Shown in pieces: positions 18,638 through 27,124 of a DNA stretch of 64,000 nt (position 1 is its first letter; every line of letters starts with the position of its first letter). Source of the DNA: Anaerolineae bacterium. Lineage in GTDB: Bacteria > Chloroflexota > Anaerolineae > Aggregatilineales > Phototrophicaceae. Under the pieces are notes generated by a model. The model was not told the origin of the DNA. It ran no database searches and saw only the letters and a program-made list of their open reading frames with translations. Made by a program: the position numbers and the translations under genes. The stretch spans positions 1 to 64,000 of the forward strand of contig JAGWBD010000005.1 of NCBI GenBank assembly GCA_021296065.1. The letters are read 5' to 3'.

Positions 18638-19798
18638 TTGAACGGCGCACAGGTCTCTTACGGCACCCTTGCGCGAGTTTTCCTGCGCCTGAGCGTCACC
18701 GCCTTTGGCGGGCCGGTTGCCCACATTGCCCTGGCGGAAGACGAGCTGGTTACCCGTCGGCGCTGGTTGACGCGCGATCACTACCTTGACCTGATTGCCG
18801 CAGCCAACCTGATCCCCGGCCCCAACTCAACAGAGGTGATGATCCACGTCGGCCACAGTCTGCGTGGCATTCCTGGCGCTTTGGTGAGCGGCCTGTGTTT
18901 CATCGGTCCCGCCTTCCTGATTACCCTGGCGCTCAGCGCGCTCTATGTCAGCAGCGGTGCCTTGCCAGAAGCCGCGGCCCTGTTTCGCGGCATCCAGCCA
19001 GTCATCGTGGCGGTGATCGCCAGCGCGGGCTGGCGTCTGCTGCGTAGCGCCTTGCAGGGGCAAGCCCTTTGGTTGCTGTTTGCATTTGCTGTAGCACTGC
19101 TGGCCACCACGGCGTTGCCGGAAGTGTTGGTCATGTTGCTGACGGGCCTGCTGCACGTGCTGTGGCAGTCCCGTGACGGCCGGGCGTTACCGGCCTTCCT
19201 GCTCTCGGGACTGCCGGCGCTGCCGGGACAGATTGTGCTGGCGTCAGGCGCGCCGGGCCTGAGCGAGTTGTTCCTTTACTTTCTGCGCATTGGCGCCATC
19301 CTGTTTGGCAGTGGCTATTTGCTGGTGGCCTACATTCAGCAGGACCTGGTGGTCAGTTATGGCTGGCTGGGAGCGCAGCAACTGCTGGACGCCATTGCCA
19401 TCGGCCAGACAACTCCTGGACCGGTACTCACGACCTCGACGGCCATCGGCATGATCGTCGCCGGCCTGCCTGGCGCCCTGCTGGCGACGCTGGGCATTTT
19501 CCTGCCCTCTTTCGTATTCGTGATGCTCAGCGCACCCTTCATCCCGCGCCTGCGCAAGAGTACGCCGGTGCGCGCCTTTTTAGGCGGCGTGCATGCCGCC
19601 GTCGTGGCCGCCATTCTGGTCACCTTGCTGGACCTGGGTCGCGCAGCCACGACCGACGGCGCCGGCCAACCCTGGCTGCCGGGGATCGCACTCTGCGTCC
19701 TGTCACTGGTTGCGCTGGTCCGTCTCCGCGTCAACGCCACCTGGTTGATCCTCATTGGCGCTGTGGCGGGCCTTCTGCTGAAGGCAACGGGCCTGTAG
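18638..19798 (+). CDS. chrA: ChrA family chromate transporter
   Basis: 386 residues, TTG start seven bases after the sulfatase stop. Two homologous CHR domains are visible. The first has FLRLSVTAFGGPVAHIALAE and NLIPGPNSTEVMIHVG; the second has FGSGYLLVAYIQQDLV and IAIGQTTPGPVLTTSTAIG. These are the hallmark FGGP and PGP motifs. About ten TM helices. Family members export chromate, but many homologues have untested substrates, and nothing here shows chromate regulation. Confidence 0.88.
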   Translation: MNGAQVSYGTLARVFLRLSVTAFGGPVAHIALAEDELVTRRRWLTRDHYLDLIAAANLIPGPNSTEVMIHVGHSLRGIPGALVSGLCFIGPAFLITLALSALYVSSGALPEAAALFRGIQPVIVAVIASAGWRLLRSALQGQALWLLFAFAVALLATTALPEVLVMLLTGLLHVLWQSRDGRALPAFLLSGLPALPGQIVLASGAPGLSELFLYFLRIGAILFGSGYLLVAYIQQDLVVSYGWLGAQQLLDAIAIGQTTPGPVLTTSTAIGMIVAGLPGALLATLGIFLPSFVFVMLSAPFIPRLRKSTPVRAFLGGVHAAVVAAILVTLLDLGRAATTDGAGQPWLPGIALCVLSLVALVRLRVNATWLILIGAVAGLLLKATGL

Positions 19799-19807
19799 AA
19801 GCCAGAT

Positions 19808-21067
19808 TCAGGCGTCGGTACTCCCGAAGAAATCCGCGCCCATCGGCATGTGGTAACCGGTGAGTTCAGCGTAGCCGTAGCCCGCAACGTCGCCCTCGAT
19901 TGCGATCGCGCCCTCCCAGTAAACGATGGCGCTCTCGTGCAATTCCTGGTCGGCCAGCAAGGGACGCAGCGTGAATTCCAGCGGCGAATCGCCGTCCATG
20001 CGCACTTGCCAGCCTGCGGGATAGTTGGCGCCGCTGTGCGGACTGGTCCAGAATGCGGTCGTCTCGATGTGGAAATCCTCCGGCGCAATCTGTCTGGTGC
20101 TGCCGTCCGCCTCGACCAGGAAAGCGGCCGAGCCGCCGCCGCCGTAATAGCGCTCACCGCCATCGGTCAGACGCAACCATCCAAGGGACATCTCGCGCCC
20201 GTCGTCAAGAATCAGGGCGAACCAGTCCCAGCCGGCGACGTCCCCTGCCAGATATTGCGTGAAGAATTCATGGTCCATCCAGGACTCGCCCTGGACGGCG
20301 ATTTCTTCACCATCAAGGGTCAGCGTGCCCCGGGTCGCCAGACGCGGGATGGAATAATAATAGCTGGCCTGGTGGGGTTCGCTGCCCTTGCGACTGTAAC
20401 CTTCAACGCCGCGCAAGCGAGGCGGCTTGCTCTGCTCCAGCGTGAAATCGATGGAGGCCCCTTCCATGGCGGCGCGCAGTCGCATCCGACTGGCCTCGTC
20501 GTTGAGGGCCTGCATCTCCTGGTCCTCCAGCCAGATCTGCGGGCGGGGCTTACTGGTCGCTCCGGCCAGGCCCGCTCCTGCGCGACTGTAGCGCTGATCG
20601 TGAAGGAAGCGCTTGCCGTCCACGTCCGTGACGGTGAAGTGGGCCATGTAAATCTGGTCGCCGCGCCACTCGGACCCACCGGCCTCACTGCCTGGCCGGA
20701 GCGCGCGTCTGAAAATCGTGAACTGGTAACCGAAGTGCCGGCCATCATCACTGTGCAGATTGCCGGTGTAGTACCACCACTCCGTGCCGAAGTCCGGATG
20801 CGGCCCGTAATCCGCCGGGAAGCTCCAATCGCGCGGCCCGGTAACGCCGGAAAAACTTTCCGCGCGTTCCTCACTAAAATCCAGCAGCAGGTTGGCTGTC
20901 ACCGAGTAACCGGTGGCGACAACGTCCATATCGATCAGGCTGAGGCCATAGATCAGTATGGCGAGAATGATGGCGAGCGTTGCGGCCTGGCGTCGCACAG
21001 GAGCTTCACACCTTTTTCGGACCTGTGGCACCACTTTATCACGCCCCGGCCCGCCTGCCGGCACCAT
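19808..21067 (-). CDS. CrtC/AttH-like lipocalin-fold protein (carotenoid 1,2-hydratase family)
   Basis: Up to 419 residues, with an N-terminal membrane anchor (ATLAIILAILIYGLSLI). The body shows the paired lipocalin-like pattern of the hydroxyneurosporene synthase (CrtC)/AttH family: PDFGTEWWYYTGNL, GYQFTIFRRAL, SWMDHEFFTQYLAGDVAGWDWFALILDDG. Relatives hydrate carotenoids, but no carotenoid genes are nearby and many homologues have unknown roles. The start is uncertain: ATG 21067, or a GTG nearer the anchor. Confidence 0.8.
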   Translation of the reverse strand: MVPAGGPGRDKVVPQVRKRCEAPVRRQAATLAIILAILIYGLSLIDMDVVATGYSVTANLLLDFSEERAESFSGVTGPRDWSFPADYGPHPDFGTEWWYYTGNLHSDDGRHFGYQFTIFRRALRPGSEAGGSEWRGDQIYMAHFTVTDVDGKRFLHDQRYSRAGAGLAGATSKPRPQIWLEDQEMQALNDEASRMRLRAAMEGASIDFTLEQSKPPRLRGVEGYSRKGSEPHQASYYYSIPRLATRGTLTLDGEEIAVQGESWMDHEFFTQYLAGDVAGWDWFALILDDGREMSLGWLRLTDGGERYYGGGGSAAFLVEADGSTRQIAPEDFHIETTAFWTSPHSGANYPAGWQVRMDGDSPLEFTLRPLLADQELHESAIVYWEGAIAIEGDVAGYGYAELTGYHMPMGADFFGSTDA

Positions 21068-21105
21068 TGACAGAACATTCCCCTGCCGCTAACCTGTTGC
21101 CGCCA

Positions 21106-21178
21106 GGGCCTGTAGCTCAGTTGGGAGAGCGCTTCAATGGCATTGAAGAGGGCAAGGGTTCGAGTCCCTTCAGGTCCA
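21106..21178 (+). tRNA. tRNA-Ala (GGC anticodon)
   Basis: Full cloverleaf: acceptor GGGCCTG pairs with CAGGTCC (one G-U). D-arm GCTC/GAGC. Anticodon stem CTTCA/TGAAG around loop ATGGCAT, giving GGC. T-arm AAGGG-TTCGAGT-CCCTT. CCA is not encoded. Confidence 0.97.
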
Positions 21179-21179
21179 C

Positions 21180-21671
21180 TGCCCGCATAAGCCGGTTCCA
21201 CTGCAACATCTTCCCAGGCCATCCTTCCTGCCCATCCGGCGGGACCAATTACTGCACAAGGCCGTTTCGGCAATTGTTGGCGCTTTTCGCTTGTCGCCTG
21301 CCGGGATCCACTTCGCAATCCCTTTCTTCATCACCAGGGTGCCTTCCTTTACCGGCCGCTGACGGACTGTTGTTCAGGTTGCAGTCCGGGTATTGCCCTG
21401 CCAGTTGCTGCGTCCGTGTCGCCCTGGTCTGCCTGCCCTTCAGGCTGCGGACTGTCATCTGGGCGGCGAAACAACGCATCGAATCGTATGAAGACATGCA
21501 AGTCGGGCTTGTGTTAGGTAGTATAAGGGTTACTTAACACTAGCATCATTGAAAGTGACTTAAAGGTTGATGCTGGTGGCTACCTTGCCTTCTTCTGAGC
21601 CAGGCAACACATCTGGCTGGTGAGCAGGGACCGGGCAAAGGGTCACCCGTGCGGATAACAGAGGGAAAGAA
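21180..21671 (+). other. long intergenic leader with an inverted repeat
   Basis: 492 bases between tRNA-Ala and the sensor-regulator gene. ORFs listed here are not convincing. Near its end lies the inverted repeat described at 21511-21540, followed by an AT-richer stretch and SD GAGGGAAAG at 21660-21668. Confidence 0.4.
21511..21540 (+). promoter_or_regulatory. inverted repeat, candidate operator
   Basis: GTGTTAGGTA and TACTTAACAC form 10-bp arms (one G-U) around a 10-base loop. There is no T-run after it, so a terminator is unlikely. Its place about 130 bases before a gene encoding its own DNA-binding domain suggests an autoregulatory site; this is inference. Confidence 0.4.
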
Positions 21672-24062
21672 ATGAGTCGTTTGGACGAACTGTCACGGGA
21701 AAACCAGGCGCTGCGCGATCGCCTGGCCGCGTTGATTAAAGCCAGCCTCCGCATTAACGAAAGTCTGGATTTCGATACGGTGTTGCAGGAGGTACTGGAC
21801 TCCGCCCGAACGCTGACCAATGCCCGTTATGGTGTGATCACCTTGATGAACTCTGACAGTGAGATTATCGATTACCTGTTCTTGGGATTCACTGCGGAAG
21901 AAATCAGCAATTTCGTTGAGATGCCCGAGGGACCCGGTTTGTTCGGACACCTGGGTCGGATTTCCGAGCCATTGCGGATTCGTGATTTGCAAAGTCACAT
22001 CGCTTCGATTGGCTTTGCCGATATTCAACTGCTTAGCACCGGACAAACACCAATAACCTTCCTGGCGGCTCCGGTCCTGCATCGTGGCGAACACGTCGGC
22101 ACGATTTGCCTTGCAGACAGGGATGACGGTCAGGAATTCACGCGTGTAGACGAAAAGTCCCTCCTGATGTTTGCCTCCCAGGCAGCAATGGTCATCGCCA
22201 ATGCCCGACAATATCGCGATGAACGACGGGCCAGGGCCGACCTTGAGACCCTGATAAACATGTCGCCGGTCGGGGTGGTTGTCCTGGACGTGAAGACCGC
22301 AACGGCGACCACTTTCAACCGCGAGGCGGCGCGCCTGGTTGAAGTCTTGCGTGTGCAGGACCAACCTTTGGAACACCTGTTGGAAGTCCTGACTTTTCGT
22401 CGCGCTGACGGCAGGGAGGTCTCCCTACAGGAGCTGCCCCTGTCGCAAGCGCTTCTCGACCCGGAGACATTGACTGCAGAGGAGATCGTCCTCACGGTCC
22501 CGGACGGTCGGAGCGTGTCCGTCCTGATGAACGCCACGCCCATGCTCGCGGAAGACGGGCAGGCCGCATCCTGGGTCGTGACCCTGCAGGACATGACACC
22601 ACTTTATGAAATGGAGCGCCTGCGGGCAGAATTCCTGGCCATGGTTAGCCACGAACTGCGCACGCCCCTGACCTCCGTCAAGGGGTCCGTAGCAACGCTG
22701 CTGGACGCCAATACGGTGCTTAGCCCTGTCGAGGCTCTCCAGTTGCACCGCATCATAGACACGCAGGCGGATCGCATGCGAATGCTGATCAGTGACCTTC
22801 TCGACGTGGCACACATCGAAACGGGAACACTTTCGGTCTCCCCGGAACCCGCGAATGTGGCGATCCTGATCGATGAAGCGAGTCATGCCTTCCAAAGTAA
22901 TGTGGACAAACACAACATTTGCATCAGCCTTTCTCCGGATCTGCCCTGGGTCATGGCGGACAAGCTGCGTGTCATTCAGGTACTGGGCAATCTTTTGACC
23001 AACGCAGCCAGGCATTCGCCGGCGAATTCCGATATCAACGTCAGTGCCGAACGGTATGACCTTCACGTGGCTGTTTCCGTATCCGACGCGGGCAGAGGCA
23101 TACCGGCCGAAAGCCTCCCTCACCTGTTTCGTAAATTTTCCCGGATCGAGGGCGAGGAGCAGGGTGGTGACAGCGGTCTGGGACTGGCCATCTGCAAGGG
23201 AATTATTGAGGCGCACGGCGGTCGCATCTGGGCCAGTAGTGACGGGCCCGGTCTTGGAGCCCGCTTCACCTTTACCCTTCCGGCATTTGAAGTAACCGGC
23301 AACGTTTCGCCGTTCGCAGCCCCACAAACCTCCACCTTTCCCTCACCGAAGGAGGCGGGGGAACGCATTCGTATCCTTGCTGTGGATGACGATCCCCTCA
23401 CTCTCGGATACGTTCGGGACACCCTCGCGAGATCGGGCCACGAACCCATTGTGACCGGCGACCCGATGGAAGTGCTGCAGCTCATGCAGGAGAATCCGCG
23501 GTTGGTTTTGCTTGATCTCAAGTTACCGGGGATCGACGGAATCGAACTCATGGAGGAGATTCACAAGGGTTACGAAGTGCCGGTAATTTTTCTGTCTGCC
23601 TATGGTCAGGACGAGCACATCGCCAGGGCTTTCGACAAGGGCGCCTCCGATTACGTCGTCAAACCTTTCTCGCCGACGGAACTGGATGCCCGCATTCGGG
23701 CGGCGATTCGCAAGCTGGAGGCAAGCAATCAACCGGAATCCTATGTCTGTGCCGACCTGAGAATAGATCTTAACGAGCGCCGCGTGACCCTTGCGGGCCA
23801 GCCGATTCGACTGACGGCCATCGAGTACCGGACACTCGCCGAACTTGCGGCAAATTCCGGCAAGGTTTTGACATACGCGCAACTGCTGAAACGTATCTGG
23901 GGAGCAAACAGTTACGGCGACGTGCGGCCGATGCGCACCGTCATCAGCACGATTCGGCGCAGACTGGGCGACAACGCTGCCAGCCCCCTTTACATCTTTA
24001 CCGAGCCGCGTATCGGTTACCGCATGGCCAAAAGCGAAACGCAAGAGCCGGAGCAGGAGTGA
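21672..24062 (+). CDS. sensor histidine kinase fused to an OmpR-type response regulator
   Basis: 796 residues with no TM. In order: a GAF domain (about 20-185), a PAS-like region (195-310), HisKA with phospho-acceptor His327 in MVSHELRTPLTSVKG, HATPase with N-box NLLTNAARHS, SDAGRGIP and GGDSGLGLAICKGI, a receiver with VDDD and phospho-acceptor Asp615 (LLDLKLPGIDG), and an OmpR/PhoB winged helix (LTAIEYRTLAELAANSGKVLT, RTVISTIRRRLGD). A whole cytoplasmic two-component pathway sits in one chain, ending on DNA. Signal and targets unknown. Strong SD GGGAAAGAA before the ATG. Confidence 0.92.
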   Translation: MSRLDELSRENQALRDRLAALIKASLRINESLDFDTVLQEVLDSARTLTNARYGVITLMNSDSEIIDYLFLGFTAEEISNFVEMPEGPGLFGHLGRISEPLRIRDLQSHIASIGFADIQLLSTGQTPITFLAAPVLHRGEHVGTICLADRDDGQEFTRVDEKSLLMFASQAAMVIANARQYRDERRARADLETLINMSPVGVVVLDVKTATATTFNREAARLVEVLRVQDQPLEHLLEVLTFRRADGREVSLQELPLSQALLDPETLTAEEIVLTVPDGRSVSVLMNATPMLAEDGQAASWVVTLQDMTPLYEMERLRAEFLAMVSHELRTPLTSVKGSVATLLDANTVLSPVEALQLHRIIDTQADRMRMLISDLLDVAHIETGTLSVSPEPANVAILIDEASHAFQSNVDKHNICISLSPDLPWVMADKLRVIQVLGNLLTNAARHSPANSDINVSAERYDLHVAVSVSDAGRGIPAESLPHLFRKFSRIEGEEQGGDSGLGLAICKGIIEAHGGRIWASSDGPGLGARFTFTLPAFEVTGNVSPFAAPQTSTFPSPKEAGERIRILAVDDDPLTLGYVRDTLARSGHEPIVTGDPMEVLQLMQENPRLVLLDLKLPGIDGIELMEEIHKGYEVPVIFLSAYGQDEHIARAFDKGASDYVVKPFSPTELDARIRAAIRKLEASNQPESYVCADLRIDLNERRVTLAGQPIRLTAIEYRTLAELAANSGKVLTYAQLLKRIWGANSYGDVRPMRTVISTIRRRLGDNAASPLYIFTEPRIGYRMAKSETQEPEQE

Positions 24063-24318
24063 CCCTCATCGTCAAGCAATGCAGCGCAGCCGATATGGGG
24101 TCATTTGGCCTTTGGTTGCCAACAGCAGGGCCTTCAATTCTCCCGGCTTCCAGTTTGCCTGGCTGCCGGTGCTGTTGACAGAACTCTCCCCCGCTGATCC
24201 GCTTGCCGCCATTGCCCCTGGCACGGTTGAGAGGTCACCTCAGCGATTCCCGGTCTGGTCCAAAACAGGGAACGCCTTTAACAATCCAAAGCTGAATCGC
24301 GACCGGCAATTTTCGCTG

Positions 24319-24324
24319 TACAAT
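24319..24324 (+). promoter_or_regulatory. -10 element before the UGA-containing redoxin gene
   Basis: TACAAT ends six bases before ATG 24331, the same spacing as at 4110-4115. No Shine-Dalgarno is present, which again suggests a leaderless transcript. This helps fix 24331 as the start rather than 24079. Confidence 0.45.
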
Positions 24325-24330
24325 AGGCTT

Positions 24331-25185
24331 ATGCTCGCACAAGGCAAGCCCATCAAACCAGTCTGGCGCGCCGTTCAGGCGGTCTTGCTGACCCTGTTGA
24401 CGGCCGCCTGCACGATGCCGACTGTGCTGGACAACTTCCTGTCCGATGCCCAATCCGCCACAGAGCGCGACGCCGTCACTGCGCCTGCGGACCCAACATC
24501 CCGGCCCTTCGTCGCCGACCTGCCGGTGCTGGGCAAAGCGCCGGAATTGCATGACGGCGCCTGGCTAAACACCGCCACACCATTGAGTCTGGCCGGTCTG
24601 CGCGGCAAGGTGGTGGCTCTGGAGATGTGGACCTTCGGGTGAATTAATTGCATCCGGGTGATCCCCTCGTTGAGGGGATGGCATCAGCAATTCGCCGACC
24701 AGGGTCTGGTCGTCATCGGCAACCACTATCCCGAATTCAACTTTGAGCGCGACATCCATGCGGTCCGCGAAGCAGTGCAGCGTCTTGACGTCCCCTACTC
24801 CGTGCTGCAGGACAACGGGCGCGAGACCTGGAACGCCTACAACAATCGCTTCTGGCCCGCGCTTTACCTGATAGACAAACAGGGTCGGATACGCTACCGC
24901 CACTTCGGCGAGGGCCGTTACGAGCAGACGGAACAGGCCATCCGCGACCTGTTGCGCGAGACATGGGACGGGGCAGCCAGCCCGGCTTCAGCCCTGCCGC
25001 CCGGCCTGAACCCGACGGACATCCTCAAAGTGCGCAGTGGCCCGGGTGTGGGCTACGAAATCATCGGCCTCATTTCGCCCGGCGAGGTTTACCGGCGCCA
25101 CGGCGAGCAGGACGGCTGGCACCGCATCCGTCACCAGGGCCGCGAAGGCTACGTCTCGGGCGACTATGTCACCCTCAGCGGGTGA
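24331..25185 (+). CDS. probable selenocysteine-containing TlpA-like redoxin lipoprotein with SH3 domain
   Basis: The track splits this gene into 24079-24642 and 24658-25185, which share one frame. The only break is TGA 24640-24642 (codon 104) in WTFG-TGA-INC. Relatives carry WT(Y/F)xCINC, so TGA stands for the attacking Cys of CxxC and would give Sec104/Cys107. From ATG 24331: a signal with lipobox LLTAAC, a redoxin/TlpA domain (about 65-210, with RVIPSLRGWHQQF and NNRFWPALYLID), and a bacterial SH3 domain (about 225-284, VRSGPGVGYEIIGLI). A perfect hairpin follows the TGA (see 24661-24679). Likely an extracytoplasmic thiol/selenol oxidoreductase. Alternatives: nonsense mutation or sequencing error. 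Confidence 0.8.
24661..24679 (+). promoter_or_regulatory. candidate bSECIS hairpin
   Basis: ATCCCCTC-GTT-GAGGGGAT: 8 perfect base pairs with a 3-base loop starting with G. The loop lies 26 bases after the TGA, inside the window known for bacterial SECIS elements. The paired arms force TCG, TTG, AGG and GGA codons where CTG, CGC and GGC dominate nearby genes. It would recruit SelB for Sec insertion. Confidence 0.75.
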
Positions 25186-25663
25186 ACCGCGTGCCATCCA
25201 GGACTTCTACCACGACGACATTGCCATCTGCTTGGGCTGTGGCCGCCACAACCCGCAGACCCTGGGAGTTCGCACATACTGGGACGGTCAGGAAGGCCTC
25301 TGTCGCTTTACACCCTCCGACCAACACACGGCCTTCCCCGGTGTGGTCTACGGCGGCCTGCTGGCCAGCCTGATCGATTGTCACAGCATTGGCACGGCCA
25401 TCGCCGCCATGTATGACGCGGAGGGTCGCGCGCCAGGCACGGAGCCGGAGATCACCTGCGTCACCGCCAGCCTGCAGGTCGATTTCCTCAGGCCGACGCC
25501 CATGGGCGTGGAATTGGAGTTACGCGCGAGCATTGAGGAACTGGCCGCGCGCAAGGCTATCGTGCTTTGCAGCCTGCGCGCCGGCGACGAAGAGACCGTC
25601 CGCGGCCGCGTGGTGGCGGTGAGGGTGGCCGCTCGCCACGGCACAGACCTCGACACAGACTGA
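25166..25663 (+). CDS. PaaI-type hotdog thioesterase
   Basis: 165 residues from ATG 25166, overlapping the end of the redoxin gene by 20 bases; the track's longer start is an out-of-frame reading of the SH3 domain. CLGCGRHNPQTLGVR and FPGVVYGGLLASLIDCHSIGTA match the 4HBT/PaaI family, with the catalytic-region Asp in LIDCH. LQVDFLRPTPMG is the family's conserved strand. Probably hydrolyses an acyl-CoA thioester; substrate unknown. A convergent sulfatase lies 20 bases on. Confidence 0.85.
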   Translation: MSPSAGEPRAIQDFYHDDIAICLGCGRHNPQTLGVRTYWDGQEGLCRFTPSDQHTAFPGVVYGGLLASLIDCHSIGTAIAAMYDAEGRAPGTEPEITCVTASLQVDFLRPTPMGVELELRASIEELAARKAIVLCSLRAGDEETVRGRVVAVRVAARHGTDLDTD

Positions 25664-25682
25664 AACAATTGGACCTTATCGG

Positions 25683-27080
25683 CTAACTGAAAAACCTCTG
25701 CGGCGGGCCGGTATCGACCGCGAAGGCAAGGGCGTCGAAGCTGCGCTGCAACAAATCCATGCGCAGTGACGCATGGGCCGGATCGTCCCACAGGTTGTCG
25801 AACTCGCCCGGATCCTGCTGCAGGTCGAAGAGCTCGCCCAGGTCGTGGCCGTGGTAGCGCACCAGCTTGTAGCGGCGGTCACGGTACATGGTCGCGTAGC
25901 TGCCCTCGAAGCCGCGATCGTCATCCAGTAGCGTGCGGTAGTACTCGCAGCGCACAAAGTCGCGATGCTGTTGCGGTTCCGCCGCATTACTCAGGATGGG
26001 CCACAAAGAGCGGCCCTGCGTCCCTTCCGGCGTTTCCAGGCCGCAGACACCCAGCAGCGTGGGAAAGATGTCCGTCAGTTCGGTCAAGACGCTGCTGCGC
26101 AGGCCGGGCCGGACCCTTCCCGGCCAGCTCCAGATCAGCGGCACCCGCACAAGCCCCTCGTAGAAGCGACAGCCCTTCATAAGCAAGCCGTGATCGCCCA
26201 GGGTCTCGCCGTGGTCGCTCATGAACAGGATGAGCGTGTTCTCGCGCTGACCGCTGCGTTCCAGCGACTCCAGCAGGCGGCCCAGCTGGTCGTCCAGTTG
26301 CTCAATCATGCCATAGTAGGCGGCCTGCACTGCGCGCGCGTCGAATTCCTCGGGTCGGCGCACCTCCGATTGAAAGTCGATGGCTGACAACGCGCGTTGC
26401 GCCGCGAGATCGCTTTCGCGAAACAGCGGCCCAGGCATGGCAGCGGGATCGTAACGCTCAAGGTACTCACGCGGCGGCGTGAAGGGCGGATGCGGATAGT
26501 AGTAGTTGATGCTCAGCAACCAGGGTTGGTCGGGCGGCCGTTCGGACTCGATGAAGTCGATGGCGCGCGTCGTGCACCAGGTCTCACGATGCAGTTCGAC
26601 CGGAAATTCCGTCATGTCGCGGCAGAGCTCGCCCAGGTCACGCCCCTGCGTCGCGAGCCAGTCACGCCAGGCATGGCCGACGGGCCAGTCGTCGCGCGGC
26701 GCGTGGCTCCACTCGAAGACGCGATAACCGTCGTCCACCGGTCGCGGCTCCAGACGTTTGAAGCCGCCGGCCAGGTGAAACTTGCCGACAAGGCCGCAGT
26801 CGTAGCCGGCGTCGGCCAGCAGTTTGCTAATCAGGGGCGCGCCTTCCCCCCAGACGGTGTTGCCGTTGCAGGTGCCGTGCACAGTGGAGGGGTAGCGACC
26901 GGTCAGGAAGCTGGCGCGGCTGGGCGTGCAGATCGGACTCTGGCAGAAGGCGTGGTCGAAAGCCGTGCCCTCGCGCACCAGGCGGTCGATGTTGGGCGTA
27001 CGGATGTGCGCATTGCCCAGCGCGGCGATCGTGTCCCAACGCTGCTGGTCGGTGCAGATCCAGAGAATGTTCGGTCGCAT
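25683..27080 (-). CDS. type I sulfatase
   Basis: 465 residues from ATG 27080 (SD GGAGGGCAGGGG); the track's upstream extension is not real. MRPNILWICTDQQRWDT, Cys51 in CTPSRASFLTGRYP (formylglycine site) and MSDHGETLGDHG are intact. It is strikingly like the 2394-3842 sulfatase, with a shared C-terminal pattern of DPxExxNLWDDPAHASLRMDL type, so the two are probably paralogues. No signal peptide. dtd and a DinB-like gene lie upstream on the same strand. Confidence 0.92.
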   Translation of the reverse strand: MRPNILWICTDQQRWDTIAALGNAHIRTPNIDRLVREGTAFDHAFCQSPICTPSRASFLTGRYPSTVHGTCNGNTVWGEGAPLISKLLADAGYDCGLVGKFHLAGGFKRLEPRPVDDGYRVFEWSHAPRDDWPVGHAWRDWLATQGRDLGELCRDMTEFPVELHRETWCTTRAIDFIESERPPDQPWLLSINYYYPHPPFTPPREYLERYDPAAMPGPLFRESDLAAQRALSAIDFQSEVRRPEEFDARAVQAAYYGMIEQLDDQLGRLLESLERSGQRENTLILFMSDHGETLGDHGLLMKGCRFYEGLVRVPLIWSWPGRVRPGLRSSVLTELTDIFPTLLGVCGLETPEGTQGRSLWPILSNAAEPQQHRDFVRCEYYRTLLDDDRGFEGSYATMYRDRRYKLVRYHGHDLGELFDLQQDPGEFDNLWDDPAHASLRMDLLQRSFDALAFAVDTGPPQRFFS

Positions 27081-27124
27081 ACCCCTGCCCTCCTGGCTGT
27101 GAACCATTGTAACGCAGGGGTCGC

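Noticed and set aside
20980-21537. 185-aa plus-strand ORF across tRNA-Ala
   Set aside because: Runs through a tRNA and the 5' end of the CrtC-like gene; no domain pattern.
24079-24330. Upstream part of the 187-aa ORF as coding
   Set aside because: No domain or signal; lipoprotein signal and -10 box place the start at 24331.
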